DNA of 64,000 nucleotides from Paraburkholderia sediminicola (lineage in GTDB: Bacteria > Pseudomonadota > Gammaproteobacteria > Burkholderiales > Burkholderiaceae): assembly GCF_902859805.1 (NCBI RefSeq), contig NZ_CADIKC010000001.1, positions 1,364,001 through 1,428,000 on the forward strand. Reading direction: 5' to 3'. The translations under genes and the position numbers were made by a program. Under the pieces are notes generated by a model, which saw nothing but the letters and a program-made list of their open reading frames with translations, made no database searches and had not been told where the DNA came from. Below are positions 7,881 to 17,600 of the stretch, piece after piece. The first letter of the stretch is position 1. Each line of letters begins with the position of its first letter.

Positions 7881-9158
7881 TCAATGCGCACGGCCGCGCG
7901 CAGCACGCTCGAGCAACAGTTCACGCTCGCGCGCATTGCGCGTCATGCCGGCAGCGCGTTCGAATTCGGCGCACGCCTCTTCCACCCGGCCGAGTTTCTC
8001 CAGCAGATCGCCGCGCACGCTTGGCAACCAGTGATAGTTCGCGAGCGCCGGATCGGCGGCGAGCGCGTCGACGATTTCCAGACCGGCAGCCGGTCCGAAC
8101 GCCATGCCGACGGCGACTGCCCGATTCAACTCCACCACCGGCGAAGGCGTGACCTGCGCCAGCGCGTCGTACAACGCGACGATCTGCGCCCAATCAGTCT
8201 CTTCGGCACGGCGGGCACGCGCATGGCACGCGGCCAGCGCTGCCTGCAGCGCATACGGCCCGCTCGCGCCGCCCAACGCGTGCGAGGTGCCGAGCGCGGC
8301 CAGCCCGCGGCGGATCAGCAACGGGTCCCAGCGGCTGCGGTCCTGGTCGAGCAGCAGCACCGGCCGCCCTTCGGCATCGGTACGCGCGTGCGTACGCGAG
8401 GCCTGAATTTCCATCAACGCGACGAGGCCATGCACTTCGCTTTCGTCCGGCACGAGCCCGCTCAGCACACGCCCCAGCCGCAGCGCTTCCTCGCACAACG
8501 CCGGACGCATCCAGTCGTCGCCGGTTGTGGCCGAATAACCTTCGTTGAAAATCAGATAGATCACCTGCAGCACCGACGCGAGGCGCGGCGCACGTGCATC
8601 CGCCTGCGGCACCTCGAACGGCACCTTGGCCGCCGATAACGTGCGTTTGGCCCGCACGATACGCTGCGCGATGGTCGGCTCGGGCACGAGAAACGCGCGC
8701 GCAATTTCGTCCGTAGTGAGGCCGCCGAGCAGGCGCAGCGTCAGCGCGACACGTGCGTCCGTGGACAACACCGGGTGGCACGCCGTGAACACGAGGCGCA
8801 GCAGGTCGTCGCCGATATCGTCGGCGCGTGCGGCATCGAGCGTATCGACGAAATCCGGCACGAGGTGCGCCTCCATTGCGTCGAGATCATGGCCCAACTC
8901 CTCACGCTTGCGGGCATGCAGCGCCTCCTGGCGCAAGCGGTCGAGAGCGCGGTTCTTCGCGGTCGCCATCAGCCACGCTCCCGGGTTGTCGGGCACGCCC
9001 GCATCAGGCCAATGTTCGAGCGCCGAGACCAGCGCGTCCTGCGCCAGCTCTTCAGCGAGCCCCACATCACGCACGATTCGCGCAACGTGGGCGATGACCT
9101 TGGCGGATTCGATCCGCCAGACTGCCTCGATGGCACGATGGGTGGCCGGTTTTGTCAC
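7881..9158 (-). CDS. ECF42 group RNA polymerase sigma factor with C-terminal TPR-like extension
   Basis: A 425-residue sigma-70 family factor, about twice the size of a minimal ECF. Region 2 lies at about 15-80 (VWRIESAKVIAHVARIVRDV and LAEELAQDALVSALEHWPDAG) and region 4 at about 115-165 (LTLRLLGGLTTDEIARAFLV followed by PEPTIAQRIVRAKRTL). The C-terminal 240 residues (DUF6596 then helical repeats, ending FERAAGMTRNARERELLLERA) are the extension of ECF42 factors, which replaces an anti-sigma factor. The gene starts with GTG four bases after the VOC gene's stop, so translation is probably coupled. It is the last gene of a YCII-SRPBCC-VOC-sigma operon, the usual ECF42 setting. Confidence 0.93.
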   Translation of the reverse strand: MTKPATHRAIEAVWRIESAKVIAHVARIVRDVGLAEELAQDALVSALEHWPDAGVPDNPGAWLMATAKNRALDRLRQEALHARKREELGHDLDAMEAHLVPDFVDTLDAARADDIGDDLLRLVFTACHPVLSTDARVALTLRLLGGLTTDEIARAFLVPEPTIAQRIVRAKRTLSAAKVPFEVPQADARAPRLASVLQVIYLIFNEGYSATTGDDWMRPALCEEALRLGRVLSGLVPDESEVHGLVALMEIQASRTHARTDAEGRPVLLLDQDRSRWDPLLIRRGLAALGTSHALGGASGPYALQAALAACHARARRAEETDWAQIVALYDALAQVTPSPVVELNRAVAVGMAFGPAAGLEIVDALAADPALANYHWLPSVRGDLLEKLGRVEEACAEFERAAGMTRNARERELLLERAARGRAH

Positions 9159-9162
9159 GGGA

Positions 9163-9570
9163 TCAACCCGCTGCCTTGGCGTTCGGATCCATGTAGATCA
9201 GCTCCCAGATGTGTCCGTCGATATCTTCGAAGCCGTGCCCGTACATGAAACCGTAGTCCTGCGGCGCGCGCGGCACCGTGCCGCCGGCGGCGAGCGCCTT
9301 CGCGACCAGCGCATCCACCTCGCCCCTGCTTTCGCACGAGAGGCCCAACAGCGCCTCGGTGCTTTCCTTCGGATTGCAAAGCGACTTGCGTGTGAAGGAC
9401 TTGAACAGATCCTTGACCAGCAACATCGCGTAGAGGTTCTCGCCGAGAATCAGACAGGCGGCTTGCTCGTTGGTGAATTGCGCCTCGAAGCTGAAACCGG
9501 TCGCGCTGAAAAATGCCTTCGACCGTTCGAGATCGTCGACAGCGAGATTGACGTAGATCTGCTTATGCAT
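9163..9570 (-). CDS. VOC family (glyoxalase/bleomycin resistance-like) protein
   Basis: A 135-residue protein starting MHKQIYVNLAVDDLERSKAFF, the beta-alpha-beta opening of the vicinal-oxygen-chelate fold; the end GHGFEDIDGHIWELIYMDP carries the C-terminal metal-site strand (DIDGHIWE). A metal-dependent enzyme or binding protein is expected, but the reaction is not known. It lies between the SRPBCC gene and the ECF42 sigma gene, which is typical for ECF42 loci where small VOC, YCII and SRPBCC proteins are co-transcribed. Start at 9570 has a ggat ribosome binding site; a longer frame is not family-like. Confidence 0.88.
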   Translation of the reverse strand: MHKQIYVNLAVDDLERSKAFFSATGFSFEAQFTNEQAACLILGENLYAMLLVKDLFKSFTRKSLCNPKESTEALLGLSCESRGEVDALVAKALAAGGTVPRAPQDYGFMYGHGFEDIDGHIWELIYMDPNAKAAG

Positions 9571-9652
9571 GATGAAATCCAGTGATCGGGTTGTGGGCCG
9601 CGGGGCGTCGCAGTGCTTCACACCGCGCCACGCATACAGCGATCCCGCGTAC

Positions 9653-10180
9653 TCAACTCGCCTCGGCCAACGTTTTCAGATTGCTCAGGCCGTCTTCGAA
9701 ATCCTTGCCGACCATGCGGTCCATGCTGACGAACACCTGCATCAGCTTCGACAGAAACGGCGCCGGCCCATGCATCGCCCAGGTGACCTGAGTCGCGCCG
9801 GCCTCCGGCTTCAACGTGAAATCGGCGATGTTATGGGCTTCGAACGGCTTGATGAAATCGAGGTTCATCGTGACGTTCGCCGGCGCCGCCGTGTCGACGA
9901 TCTCCATCTGCCCCACACCGACCTTTTCGCCTTGCCACGCATAGCGCGCACCCTTGCCGCTCGGCGTGCCGCTGTAAGTGCCCTGCGCCGCGGGATCCTT
10001 GCGCAGGAACGGATTCCAGCGATTGAACTGGTGCAGGTCGTCGATCAATCCGTAGACCCGCTCAGGCGGCGCATCGATGCGCACGCTGCGTTCGATGCGA
10101 AAGGTGTCGGGCCGCGTTGCCGCGTAGATGAGCAGCAGACCCACCGCCGCAACGATGGTGATCAGAATGACTTTGAGCAT
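9653..10180 (-). CDS. SRPBCC family protein with N-terminal membrane anchor
   Basis: A 175-residue protein. Residues 1-22 (MLKVILITIVAAVGLLLIYA) form a membrane anchor; residues about 28-175 form an SRPBCC/polyketide-cyclase-like domain beginning FRIERSVRIDAPPERVYGLI with the DLHQFNRWNPF element. SRPBCC domains bind hydrophobic ligands in a helix-grip pocket. Second gene of the ECF42 operon, 61 bases after the YCII gene. It probably acts at the membrane in the response controlled by the sigma factor. Ligand unknown. Confidence 0.87.
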   Translation of the reverse strand: MLKVILITIVAAVGLLLIYAATRPDTFRIERSVRIDAPPERVYGLIDDLHQFNRWNPFLRKDPAAQGTYSGTPSGKGARYAWQGEKVGVGQMEIVDTAAPANVTMNLDFIKPFEAHNIADFTLKPEAGATQVTWAMHGPAPFLSKLMQVFVSMDRMVGKDFEDGLSNLKTLAEAS

Positions 10181-10241
10181 GATGAATCCTCTCGATGTGG
10201 CCGGATCGGCGCCTCGTTTGGCGGTCGGATCGGCGTCGCGA

Positions 10242-10655
10242 TTAATGTTTGGCTGCGTCCAGCTTGCGGAAGCGGTCCACTTCCGGGCTCGGTTCGAAGT
10301 CCTCGAGTTCATACAGTTGCCGCACTTCGATTTCGCCTTCGGCCTGCTCGCCGAATGGCGCCGGGAAGCGCCGCGCCCATTCCATGGCTTCTTCGCGGGA
10401 GCGAACCTGAATCAGCGTGTAGCCGGCGATCAGTTCCTTGGTTTCCGCGAACGGGCCATCGATCACCGTGCGCTTGCCTCCGCTGTAGTGAATGCGCCAG
10501 CCTTTGGAACTCGGTTTCAGCCCGGTTGCGTCAAGGAGCACACCGGCTTTGGCCAGTTCTTCATGGTAGGCGCCCATCGCGGCCATCAGGGCTTCGTCCG
10601 GCGAGCCGCCGGCTTCGCTGACGGCCGTCGCCTTCACTATGATCATGAATCGCAT
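10242..10655 (-). CDS. YCII-related (DGPF) family protein
   Basis: A 137-residue protein with the diagnostic motif DGPFAETKE at about 66-74, and an N-terminus MRFMIIVKATAVSEAG. YCII/DGPF proteins are small alpha/beta dimers of the ferredoxin-like type, most of them genetic partners of ECF42 sigma factors; biochemical function is unknown. A good ribosome binding site (gggagcg) precedes the ATG. First gene of the operon: a promoter matching the ECF42 consensus lies about 70 bases upstream. A second paralogue lies at 10811-11164. Confidence 0.92.
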   Translation of the reverse strand: MRFMIIVKATAVSEAGGSPDEALMAAMGAYHEELAKAGVLLDATGLKPSSKGWRIHYSGGKRTVIDGPFAETKELIAGYTLIQVRSREEAMEWARRFPAPFGEQAEGEIEVRQLYELEDFEPSPEVDRFRKLDAAKH

Positions 10656-10725
10656 CGCAATCGCTCCCAGGGTGGTGTGTAGTTGGTGGAGAGCCGTTAT
10701 CTGTTTGCTGGCTCCTTACTCACAC

Positions 10726-10752
10726 GACGAGCGATGCGCGGCCAGATCGACA
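10726..10752 (-). promoter_or_regulatory. Candidate ECF42-type promoter of the sigma operon
   Basis: On the minus strand TGTCGA (10752-10747) is followed after exactly 17 bases by CGTC (10729-10726). The motif described for ECF42 factors has TGTCGA in the -35 region and CG(A/T)C in the -10 region. It points toward the YCII gene at 10655, predicting a 5' UTR of about 65 bases and autoregulation of the four-gene operon. The paralogous YCII gene at 10811-11164 lacks TGTCGA in its upstream region. Confidence 0.65.
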
Positions 10753-10810
10753 TGTTTGTCGTTAGCCTAGGGAAAACCCCCAGAAAATAGCTACAAATGG
10801 GCGAACCCGC

Positions 10811-11164
10811 TCACAGGAAACAAGGCCCGAGCTTGCGGACTTCGACCGTGCACCACGCCGCCGCCGGGCAGGCTTGCGCGATCGCCACCGCTTCTTCGCG
10901 GGTTTCAACATCGAGCAGGTAGAAGCCGCCGATCATTTCCTTGGCTTCGGCGAACGGACCATCGAGCAGTTTCGCTTGACCGTCGCGCACCTGCACGCGC
11001 ACGGCGTCATTCGTGGAGGTCAGCGCTTCGGCTGCGACCAGCTTGCCGCGTTCTTTGAGGCCGTTGGCGAAACGCACCATCTGGTCATAAACTTCGCGCC
11101 CTGCCTGCTCACCGCGTTCAACGCGTTGATTCAGGGGTTCGACGATAAGCAGCATGTAAGACAT
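10811..11164 (-). CDS. YCII-related (DGPF) family protein, paralogue
   Basis: A 117-residue protein, MSYMLLIVEPLNQRVERGEQ at the start and DGPFAEAKEMIGGF with the family motif in the middle. It has the same fold and motif as the product of 10242-10655 but low overall identity, so an old duplication. Ribosome binding site ggaga lies seven bases before the ATG at 11164; the longer frame upstream is not supported. It is upstream of the ECF42-type promoter and so is likely transcribed separately or as a leading gene of the same locus. Confidence 0.9.
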   Translation of the reverse strand: MSYMLLIVEPLNQRVERGEQAGREVYDQMVRFANGLKERGKLVAAEALTSTNDAVRVQVRDGQAKLLDGPFAEAKEMIGGFYLLDVETREEAVAIAQACPAAAWCTVEVRKLGPCFL

Positions 11165-11394
11165 GGCGTCTCCAATTGATCGCGCCGTGGGCGTGAACGC
11201 CAGCGAGGCGTACAACAGCAAGAGCGCGCTTACAGTTAGGTTGCGAAAGGCAGTCTAGCAAGCGCGAATGACTCCAGCAAACCCGTTTCACTGCCCGGAC
11301 ACCCACGGACCGCAAGCCCTACGGACACTCGTAATACCGATGCGGCACGTGGATTGCTGCTGCGGGTGTATCGATACACATCCGAGGTGACATC

Positions 11395-11583
11395 ATGCGA
11401 AACCGATCTGGTCTGGGCGTTATTGCGATGGCATTGGCGTTACTGACATTGATGGCCGGCTGCACCCTTGGCGGCGCGGCAGCAGGTGGCGTTATCGGCA
11501 ACGAGGCAACCAATCACAGTACTGTCGGCACGGTCGGCGGCGCGGTAGCCGGCGGGATTATCGGACACGAGTTGGGCAAGTAA
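11395..11583 (+). CDS. Small glycine-zipper lipoprotein
   Basis: A 62-residue protein with a lipoprotein signal (LTLMAGC, Cys at 23) followed by a glycine-zipper segment, GGAAAGGVIGNEATN and TVGGAVAGGIIGHELGK. This resembles OsmB/SlyB-type glycine-zipper proteins (Gly-zipper 2TM-like) in the outer membrane, often stress induced. The ribosome binding site is gaggtgac. Single gene; the downstream region holds a large inverted repeat. Confidence 0.85.
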   Translation: MRNRSGLGVIAMALALLTLMAGCTLGGAAAGGVIGNEATNHSTVGTVGGAVAGGIIGHELGK

Positions 11584-11616
11584 TTAGCGCCTGAACCGTT
11601 TGAAGCAATTCGATCA

Positions 11617-11660
11617 GAGAATATGACGGGTTCGAAAACGCGATCACCCTTCATATTCTC
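11617..11660. repeat. Long inverted repeat in a gene-free stretch (11584-11863)
   Basis: Arms GAGAATATGACGGGT (11617-11631) and ACCCTTCATATTCTC (11646-11660) pair in 14 of 15 positions around a 14-base loop. It lies 34 bases after the glycine-zipper gene and 200 bases before the next gene. There is no U-tract, so it is either a factor-dependent terminator stem or a protein-binding palindrome. The rest of the 280-base gap is relatively AT-rich and holds the promoter of the lipoprotein at 11864. Confidence 0.5.
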
Positions 11661-11863
11661 CTATTCAGCTACGTCTCCACGCGACACAACAACGCCACTT
11701 TGAAGTATTCTCCCAACGCTTAAGCGCGCGTCGTGTATGGATTAAAAGCAGCAAATAATCCGCTTTCAATCCGATAAACCGGCGCGGCAAATGCAATCAA
11801 ACTTATCGGCATAATCTGCCGGCATAACAAACGAATCATATAAACAGGGCATCGGGGAAATTC

Positions 11864-13828
11864 ATGCATCGATCGTTAGTGCGTAGCGGCGTCGCGGCCG
11901 CAGTGGCCTTTGCGTTGTTCCAACTCAGCGGTTGTGGCGGCGGCAGTGGTTCCAGTTCAGCCTCGTCGAGCACCCCGACAGTCACGGCCACCTCGGTGAA
12001 CGGCACGGTCGCCACCGGCAGCGCCGTCGTGGGCGCAACCGTCACGCTGACCGATGCAACCGGCGCTCAGGCCACGGCAACCACCAACACGCAGGGTGCG
12101 TACACGATCTCGGTGAAGGGCATGACCGCGCCGTTTCTGATCGTCGCCACCGACGCCGCCGGCCTCTCTGCCCCGCTCGTCTCCGTGCTCGCCAAATTGC
12201 CGAATGGCACGGCGCCGGCTGTCGCCAACGTCACCACGCTGACCACGGCGATTGCCGCCATGCTGACCGCTTCAGGCAACCCGCTCGACCTCGCGTCCAC
12301 CACGGCACTCGCCAAAGTGACGCTGCCGTCCGTGCAGATCGCCACCATCACGCTCGACACGATGCTGACGAAAATCCTCACGCAGAACGGCATTCTGACG
12401 GCGGGCTTCGATCCCATTGGTACAGCCTTTACGCCGAACCACACCGGCGCCGATGCGGTGATCGATACGGTCTCGGTCGTGTCGGCCGCCAACGGCGGCC
12501 TGTTGCTGCTATCGAACGCGGCGCCGGGCACAACCATCGCACTGAACAACCAGACCACCCAATCGATCGCGCTGGCAGCGCCGTCCGCGGCGGCCAACTA
12601 TCTGGAGCCGCTTGCGTCCCTGCTGACTGCCTGCGCGGCGACCGGCACGCTCAACACATCATGCTCGCCGGCCATCGACTCGGCCTACCTCGAAAGCGGC
12701 TCGACCGATCTGGCCGTAGCCCACGGTCTGTCGGAAGCGACCTTAACGGGTGCGGTGTTCGGTTCGCCGAAGACGCTCGCCTTCTTCACACGCAACGGCA
12801 AGCAGCTTGCGCTCGTGCAGTTGCCGTTCACGCTGGCGAGCGGCACGGCAGCCGGTGTCCTCTACACCATCGCGCAACAGCTCTCCACGCCCGTCACGCT
12901 CGCCAACGGCACGCAACTCGGCTGGGATCTGATCGGCAATCAGTCGCAATTCGCTGTGGCGATCACGTCGCAAATCCAGCGCCGCACCTTCCTTGACTCG
13001 AAGCTGAGCGATGTGAACAGGTACGAGTCGGGTCTTAAGATTGCGATTCCGACTACTTCGAATCCGACGGTGTATTCGGCTTCTGTCACCGGACCTGGCC
13101 TCGCTGCGCCGATCTGGCTGATGCAGCGCAATGCGCTCGGCATCAGCTCACTGGGTCTGTCAGATCAGGCATTGAGCGCGGCGCCGGTTTCGCCGGCGAC
13201 GACCAGCAGCAATACGGAGCTGTATCGCTGGTCATGGCAATCGCTGTCGTCCACCGCGAACTTCACGCCGGCGGCTTCGAGCGGCTACTACTCGGCGCAA
13301 TCCATCGACGCGAGCACCGTGCCGCTCTATTCGACCTACACCGTGACGTTCTACGACCAGAACGGCGCGCAGCTCGGCCAGTCGTCGATCATCAATCCGG
13401 GCAGCCCGTTGAACGCGGCGGCGGGTAGCACGGTTGCGTGGCCAACGCTGCTGTCGGACTTCGCGACCCAGTTCCTCACGCCAGCCGGATCGCTGGCCGG
13501 CGTGCAGTACGCGATGAGCGTGACGTGGTCGAGCCTCGTGAACGGACAGAATCTCGCCTATCCGGTGACGTCCGTGCAGATTCAGGCCTCCCCCGGAACG
13601 AGCACCGGCTCGGCGACTGCAATCAATGGCTTCTCGATTGGTGCGCCGAACAACACCACGGTCGGTCAGTATCAAACCACCGTCTTTGCAGGAGTCAATG
13701 CCGCGGGTGTACAGACTTGCACGAACTGCCCGTTCCCGGCGTTGACGTCCGGTGGTTCGCGGCTCGTGCAATTGGGTGGTGGACGGAATGGAACCGTGTT
13801 CTACGACATGACGCAGTACAACGATTAG
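11864..13828 (+). CDS. Large lipoprotein with carboxypeptidase-regulatory-like N-terminal domain
   Basis: A 654-residue predicted outer-membrane or periplasmic lipoprotein: lipobox LSGC with Cys at 24, then a Ser-rich linker (GGGSGSSSASSST). Residues about 40-110 look like a carboxypeptidase-regulatory/CNA-B beta-sandwich (VNGTVATGSAVVGATVTLTD, TNTQGAYTISV). The rest is Ala/Thr/Ser-rich and shows no domain I recognise; it contains Cys pairs (CAATGTLNTSC; CTNCPFP) that could form disulfides. No secretion or assembly gene is adjacent. Function unknown; likely surface or periplasmic scaffold. Confidence 0.75.
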   Translation: MHRSLVRSGVAAAVAFALFQLSGCGGGSGSSSASSSTPTVTATSVNGTVATGSAVVGATVTLTDATGAQATATTNTQGAYTISVKGMTAPFLIVATDAAGLSAPLVSVLAKLPNGTAPAVANVTTLTTAIAAMLTASGNPLDLASTTALAKVTLPSVQIATITLDTMLTKILTQNGILTAGFDPIGTAFTPNHTGADAVIDTVSVVSAANGGLLLLSNAAPGTTIALNNQTTQSIALAAPSAAANYLEPLASLLTACAATGTLNTSCSPAIDSAYLESGSTDLAVAHGLSEATLTGAVFGSPKTLAFFTRNGKQLALVQLPFTLASGTAAGVLYTIAQQLSTPVTLANGTQLGWDLIGNQSQFAVAITSQIQRRTFLDSKLSDVNRYESGLKIAIPTTSNPTVYSASVTGPGLAAPIWLMQRNALGISSLGLSDQALSAAPVSPATTSSNTELYRWSWQSLSSTANFTPAASSGYYSAQSIDASTVPLYSTYTVTFYDQNGAQLGQSSIINPGSPLNAAAGSTVAWPTLLSDFATQFLTPAGSLAGVQYAMSVTWSSLVNGQNLAYPVTSVQIQASPGTSTGSATAINGFSIGAPNNTTVGQYQTTVFAGVNAAGVQTCTNCPFPALTSGGSRLVQLGGGRNGTVFYDMTQYND

Positions 13829-13868
13829 AGCAGGACAAACAGGAAACACCTGCCCATCGCAGCGGCTT

Positions 13869-14150
13869 TCATGCAGCCGGCAACAGCGATCGGGCCTGCT
13901 CGAGAAGCGCGTGGGACGCAGCAAACTCGTTGCGTCCCGCCATCGTCAGTGCAGCGTGGCCGGTGCTCGCGAACAGTTCGTCGTTGGACGTTACGACTGC
14001 ATTCGAACCGGAACCCGGCTGGTCGTATCGGCGAAAGAACGCGAGCATCTGGAACGCGTCGAGTCGCCAGTCCTCTGGACCGGCCTTGGCCAGAAGCTCT
14101 GCGGCGGCTGCCAGTTGCCGCGTGACGGCGAGGAATTCAGAGCGTTCCAT
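13869..14150 (-). CDS. Conserved small hypothetical protein
   Basis: A 93-residue, probably cytoplasmic, helical protein starting MERSEFLAVTRQLAAAAELL. An excellent ribosome binding site (aaggaggc) directly upstream of the ATG at 14150 argues for a real gene and fixes the start; the longer frame is rejected. No signal peptide or known domain is seen. It lies downstream of the cus operon on the same strand but a hairpin separates them. Function unknown. Confidence 0.6.
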   Translation of the reverse strand: MERSEFLAVTRQLAAAAELLAKAGPEDWRLDAFQMLAFFRRYDQPGSGSNAVVTSNDELFASTGHAALTMAGRNEFAASHALLEQARSLLPAA

Positions 14151-14244
14151 GACATCTGCCTCCTTGTGAGTCGCCGCCACCGGGCGTGCTGAGAGTCTAG
14201 CGCAGGAATTCAATCGTCCACCCACCCAGCCCCAGCCGCAGACC

Positions 14245-14285
14245 TGCAAACTCGCAGGCCCAAGTAACAAGCCCGCGAGTTTGCA
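14245..14285 (-). terminator. Hairpin after the cus operon
   Basis: Perfect 11-base arms TGCAAACTCGC (14245-14255) and GCGAGTTTGCA (14275-14285) enclose a 19-base loop, starting 11 bases after the cusF stop codon. There is no U-tract, so termination would need Rho or serve 3' end protection. Confidence 0.45.
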
Positions 14286-14296
14286 TCAACAACGCA

Positions 14297-14647
14297 TCAC
14301 GACGCTTTTTCCAGCTTCACGATGGTCATCGTGCCGTCGACATCCTCAATGCGCACCTTCACCTTGTCGCCTTGGTGAATCTGCTTGATCATCGCGGCAT
14401 CCTTCGCCTTGAAGGCCATGGTCATGGCCGGCATCCCGACGTTCTGCAGCGCGCCGTGTTTCAGCGTGACCATGCCGGAGGCCGGGTCCACTTTTCTCAC
14501 CTCCGCATCCGTGAGCGCCGCATTCGACGAGTCCTTTGAAGCCGCCGGCTTCATGGACATGTTCATCCCCGCCATATCGTCGCCCGCAAACGCGGGGGCC
14601 GCAGCAACGGCGCCGAAAGCAGCAAACGCAACAATCCATTTCTTCAT
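14297..14647 (-). CDS. cusF: CusF-like periplasmic copper/silver-binding protein
   Basis: A 116-residue protein with a Sec signal peptide (cleavage near AAPAFAGD) and an OB-fold CusF_Ec domain from about residue 45. CusF delivers Cu(I)/Ag(I) to the CusCBA pump. Aligned on E. coli CusF, His36 is kept (TLKHGAL) and Met47/Met49 are kept (PAMTMAF), but the position of Trp44, which caps the metal by a cation-pi contact, is Met (VGMPAMTM). The start ATG overlaps the cusA stop in an ATGA, so the two are translationally coupled. Last gene of the cus operon. Confidence 0.9.
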   Translation of the reverse strand: MKKWIVAFAAFGAVAAAPAFAGDDMAGMNMSMKPAASKDSSNAALTDAEVRKVDPASGMVTLKHGALQNVGMPAMTMAFKAKDAAMIKQIHQGDKVKVRIEDVDGTMTIVKLEKAS

Positions 14648-17600
14648 TGAAGTTCTCCAGTTTGAGTAGTTGGCACGGGTGTGCCGGAAGGTACTGCGTG
14701 AGAAAGCTGTACGTCGGGCAGACGTTTCGCGCGGCGGCGTTGCAACAGAAACCACGCTGCGGGAATCACCAGCATCGAAAGGATGGGCGCCGTGATCATC
14801 CCGCCCACCATGGGGGCGGCAATGCGCTGCATGACTTCCGAGCCGGCGCCGTGCCCGACCATGATCGGTATGAGACCCGCAAGCACGACCGCGACCGTCA
14901 TCGCCTTGGGGCGCACACGCTGTACTGCCCCCTCTCGAATCGCATCGAGAAGCAGCGCTTCAGTGAGCGGCTCGCCCGCGTCGAGTCTGCGATTCAACGC
15001 GCCCTTCAGGTAAAGCAGCATCACGACACCGAACTCCGCGGCCACGCCCGCGAGCGCAATGAATCCCACGGCTGTCGCGACAGACACGGCATGCCCCAAC
15101 ATCCAGATAAACCAGAGGCCGCCGACCAGCGCGAAGGGCACCGTCGACATCAGCAGCAGCGCGTCACCCACAGAGTTGAACGTCAGAAAAAGCAGTACGA
15201 AAATGACCACCAGCGTCACGGGAATGACGGTGCGCAACTTCGCCGCCGCTCGCTCCAGATATTCGAACTGACCGGACCACGCAATCGAATAGCCCGCGGG
15301 CAGCGTCACTTTCTCCGCAACCACGCGCTGCATGGCCTGCACGGCCGAATGCAGGTCCGTGTCGCGGATATCGACATACACGTACCCGGCGAGCCGCGCG
15401 TTCTCACTGCGAATCATCGGCGGGCCATCGGCAATCGTGATGTGCGCCACGTCCGCCAGCTGGATTTGCGCGCCGCGCTCGGTCACGACTGGCAGCTCGC
15501 GCAGCTTCTCGAGCGAATCGCGGATTTCGCGTGGATAGCGGACGTTGATCGGAAAGCGCTCCCGGCCGGCAATCACCTCGCCGACGTTTTCGCCGCCGAT
15601 CGCGGTGGACACGATCGACTGGATGTCGGCAACCGCGAGGCCGTAGCGTGCCGCTGCCAGCCGGTCGATATCGACGTCGATGTATCGGCCGCCGTTCAGG
15701 CGCTCGGCGAGTGCGGACGTCACACCGGGCACGGTCTTGACCGCTGCTTCGACCTGCGTTGCAACCTTGTCGATTTGCCCGAGGTCGGGGCCCGAAATCT
15801 TGACGCCAACCGGCGTCTTGATCCCCGTCGACAGCATGTCCAACCGGTTGCGAATAGGCGGAACCCACACGTTCGAGAGCCCCGGCACTTTGACGGTGCG
15901 GTCCAGCTCGTCGATCAGCTTCTCCGGCGTCATGCCGGGCCGCCACTCGCTGCGCGGCTTGAACTGAATCGTGGTCTCGAACATCTCGAGCGGCGCGGGG
16001 TCGGTCGCCGAGTCGGCACGACCAGACTTGCCGAACACGGTCTGCACCTCCGGAACAGTCTTGATGAGCCGGTCGGTCTGCTGCAGCAGTTCACTCGCTT
16101 TCTCCGTCGAGATGCCGGGCAGCGCGGTCGGCATATACAGCAGATCGCCTTCGTCGAGCGGCGGCATGAATTCGCCGCCGAGCCGCGAAAGCGGAATCGC
16201 CGACGCTGCGAGTGCAAGCACCGCCAGACCGATCGCGACCCACGGCCGACGCAACGTCGCCTCCAGCAACGGGCGATATAGCCGGATCAGCACGCGGTTG
16301 ATCGGGTTCGCGTTCTCGTGCGGGATGCGGCCGCGGATCAGCAAACCCATCAACACCGGCACCAACGTCACCGACAGCCCCGCCGCCGCCGCGATCGTGT
16401 AGGTCTTCGTGAACGCCAGTGGAGAAAACAGCTTGCCTTCCTGGCCTTCGAGCGAGAACACCGGAATGAACGACAGCGTGATGACGAGCAGCGAGAAGAA
16501 CAGCGCCGGCCCGACCTCCGCGGCCGCCGTGGCTATGAGTTCCCAACGTTCGGCCGAACTGATCGCCTTGCCAGGATGCGCGTGCTCGTACGCTTCGAGA
16601 TGTTTGTGCGCGTTCTCGATCATCACGATGGCCGCGTCGATCATCGCCCCGATGGCAATCGCAATACCGCCCAGCGACATCAGATTCGCGTTCACGCCTT
16701 GATACCGCATCACGATAAAGGCGGCCAGCACACCCAAGGGCAATGACAGGATGGCGACGAACGCACTGCGCAGATGGAACAGAAAGACCGCGCAGACGAG
16801 CCCGACGATAATGAATTCCTCGACGAGCTTGTCCTTCAGGTTATCCACCGCGCGTTCGATCAGCTGTGAGCGATCGTATGTCGTCACGACTTCCACGCCC
16901 GCAGGCAGTGAACGCTTCAGCTCGGCGAGCTTGGCCTTCACTGCGTCGATGGTGGTCAACGCGTTCTTGCCGGAACGCATCACAATGACGCCGCCCGCCA
17001 CTTCGCCCTGACCGTTCAGCTCGGCGATACCCCGTCGCATCTCGGGTCCGATCTGGATACGCGCGACGTCACCCAACAGCACAGGCGTGCCGGCGTCGTT
17101 CGTACGCAGAACGACGTTGCGAAAGTCATCGAGCGTGCGCAGGTAACCGGACGAGCGCACCATGTATTCGGACTCCGCCATCTCGACGACTGACCCGCCC
17201 GATTCCTGATTCGCCTTGCCCAACGCGTCGGCAACCATCGTCTGCGTGATGCCGTAAGCGCGCAGTTTGTCCGGGTCGAGCACAACCTGATATTGACGCA
17301 CCATGCCGCCGATGCTCGCGACCTCGGACACATCCGGTACCGACTTCAGTTCGAACTTCAGAAACCAGTCGTTCAGCGCGCGAAGCTGTCCCAGGTCGTG
17401 CTGCCCGCTACGGTCGACGAGCGCATATTCGTAGACCCAGCCGACACCGGTCGCATCGGGCCCGAGCGATACTGTCGCGCCCGGAGGCAGCTTGCTCTGC
17501 ACCTGATTCAAATACTCGAGCACACGGGAACGTGCCCAATACTGGTCGGTTTTGTCGTCGAACAGAACGTAGACGAACGCATCGCCGAATGACGAATACG

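Noticed and set aside
14536..16281. 581-residue frame antisense to cusA
   Set aside because: Arg/His-rich shadow of a transporter gene; no start signal.
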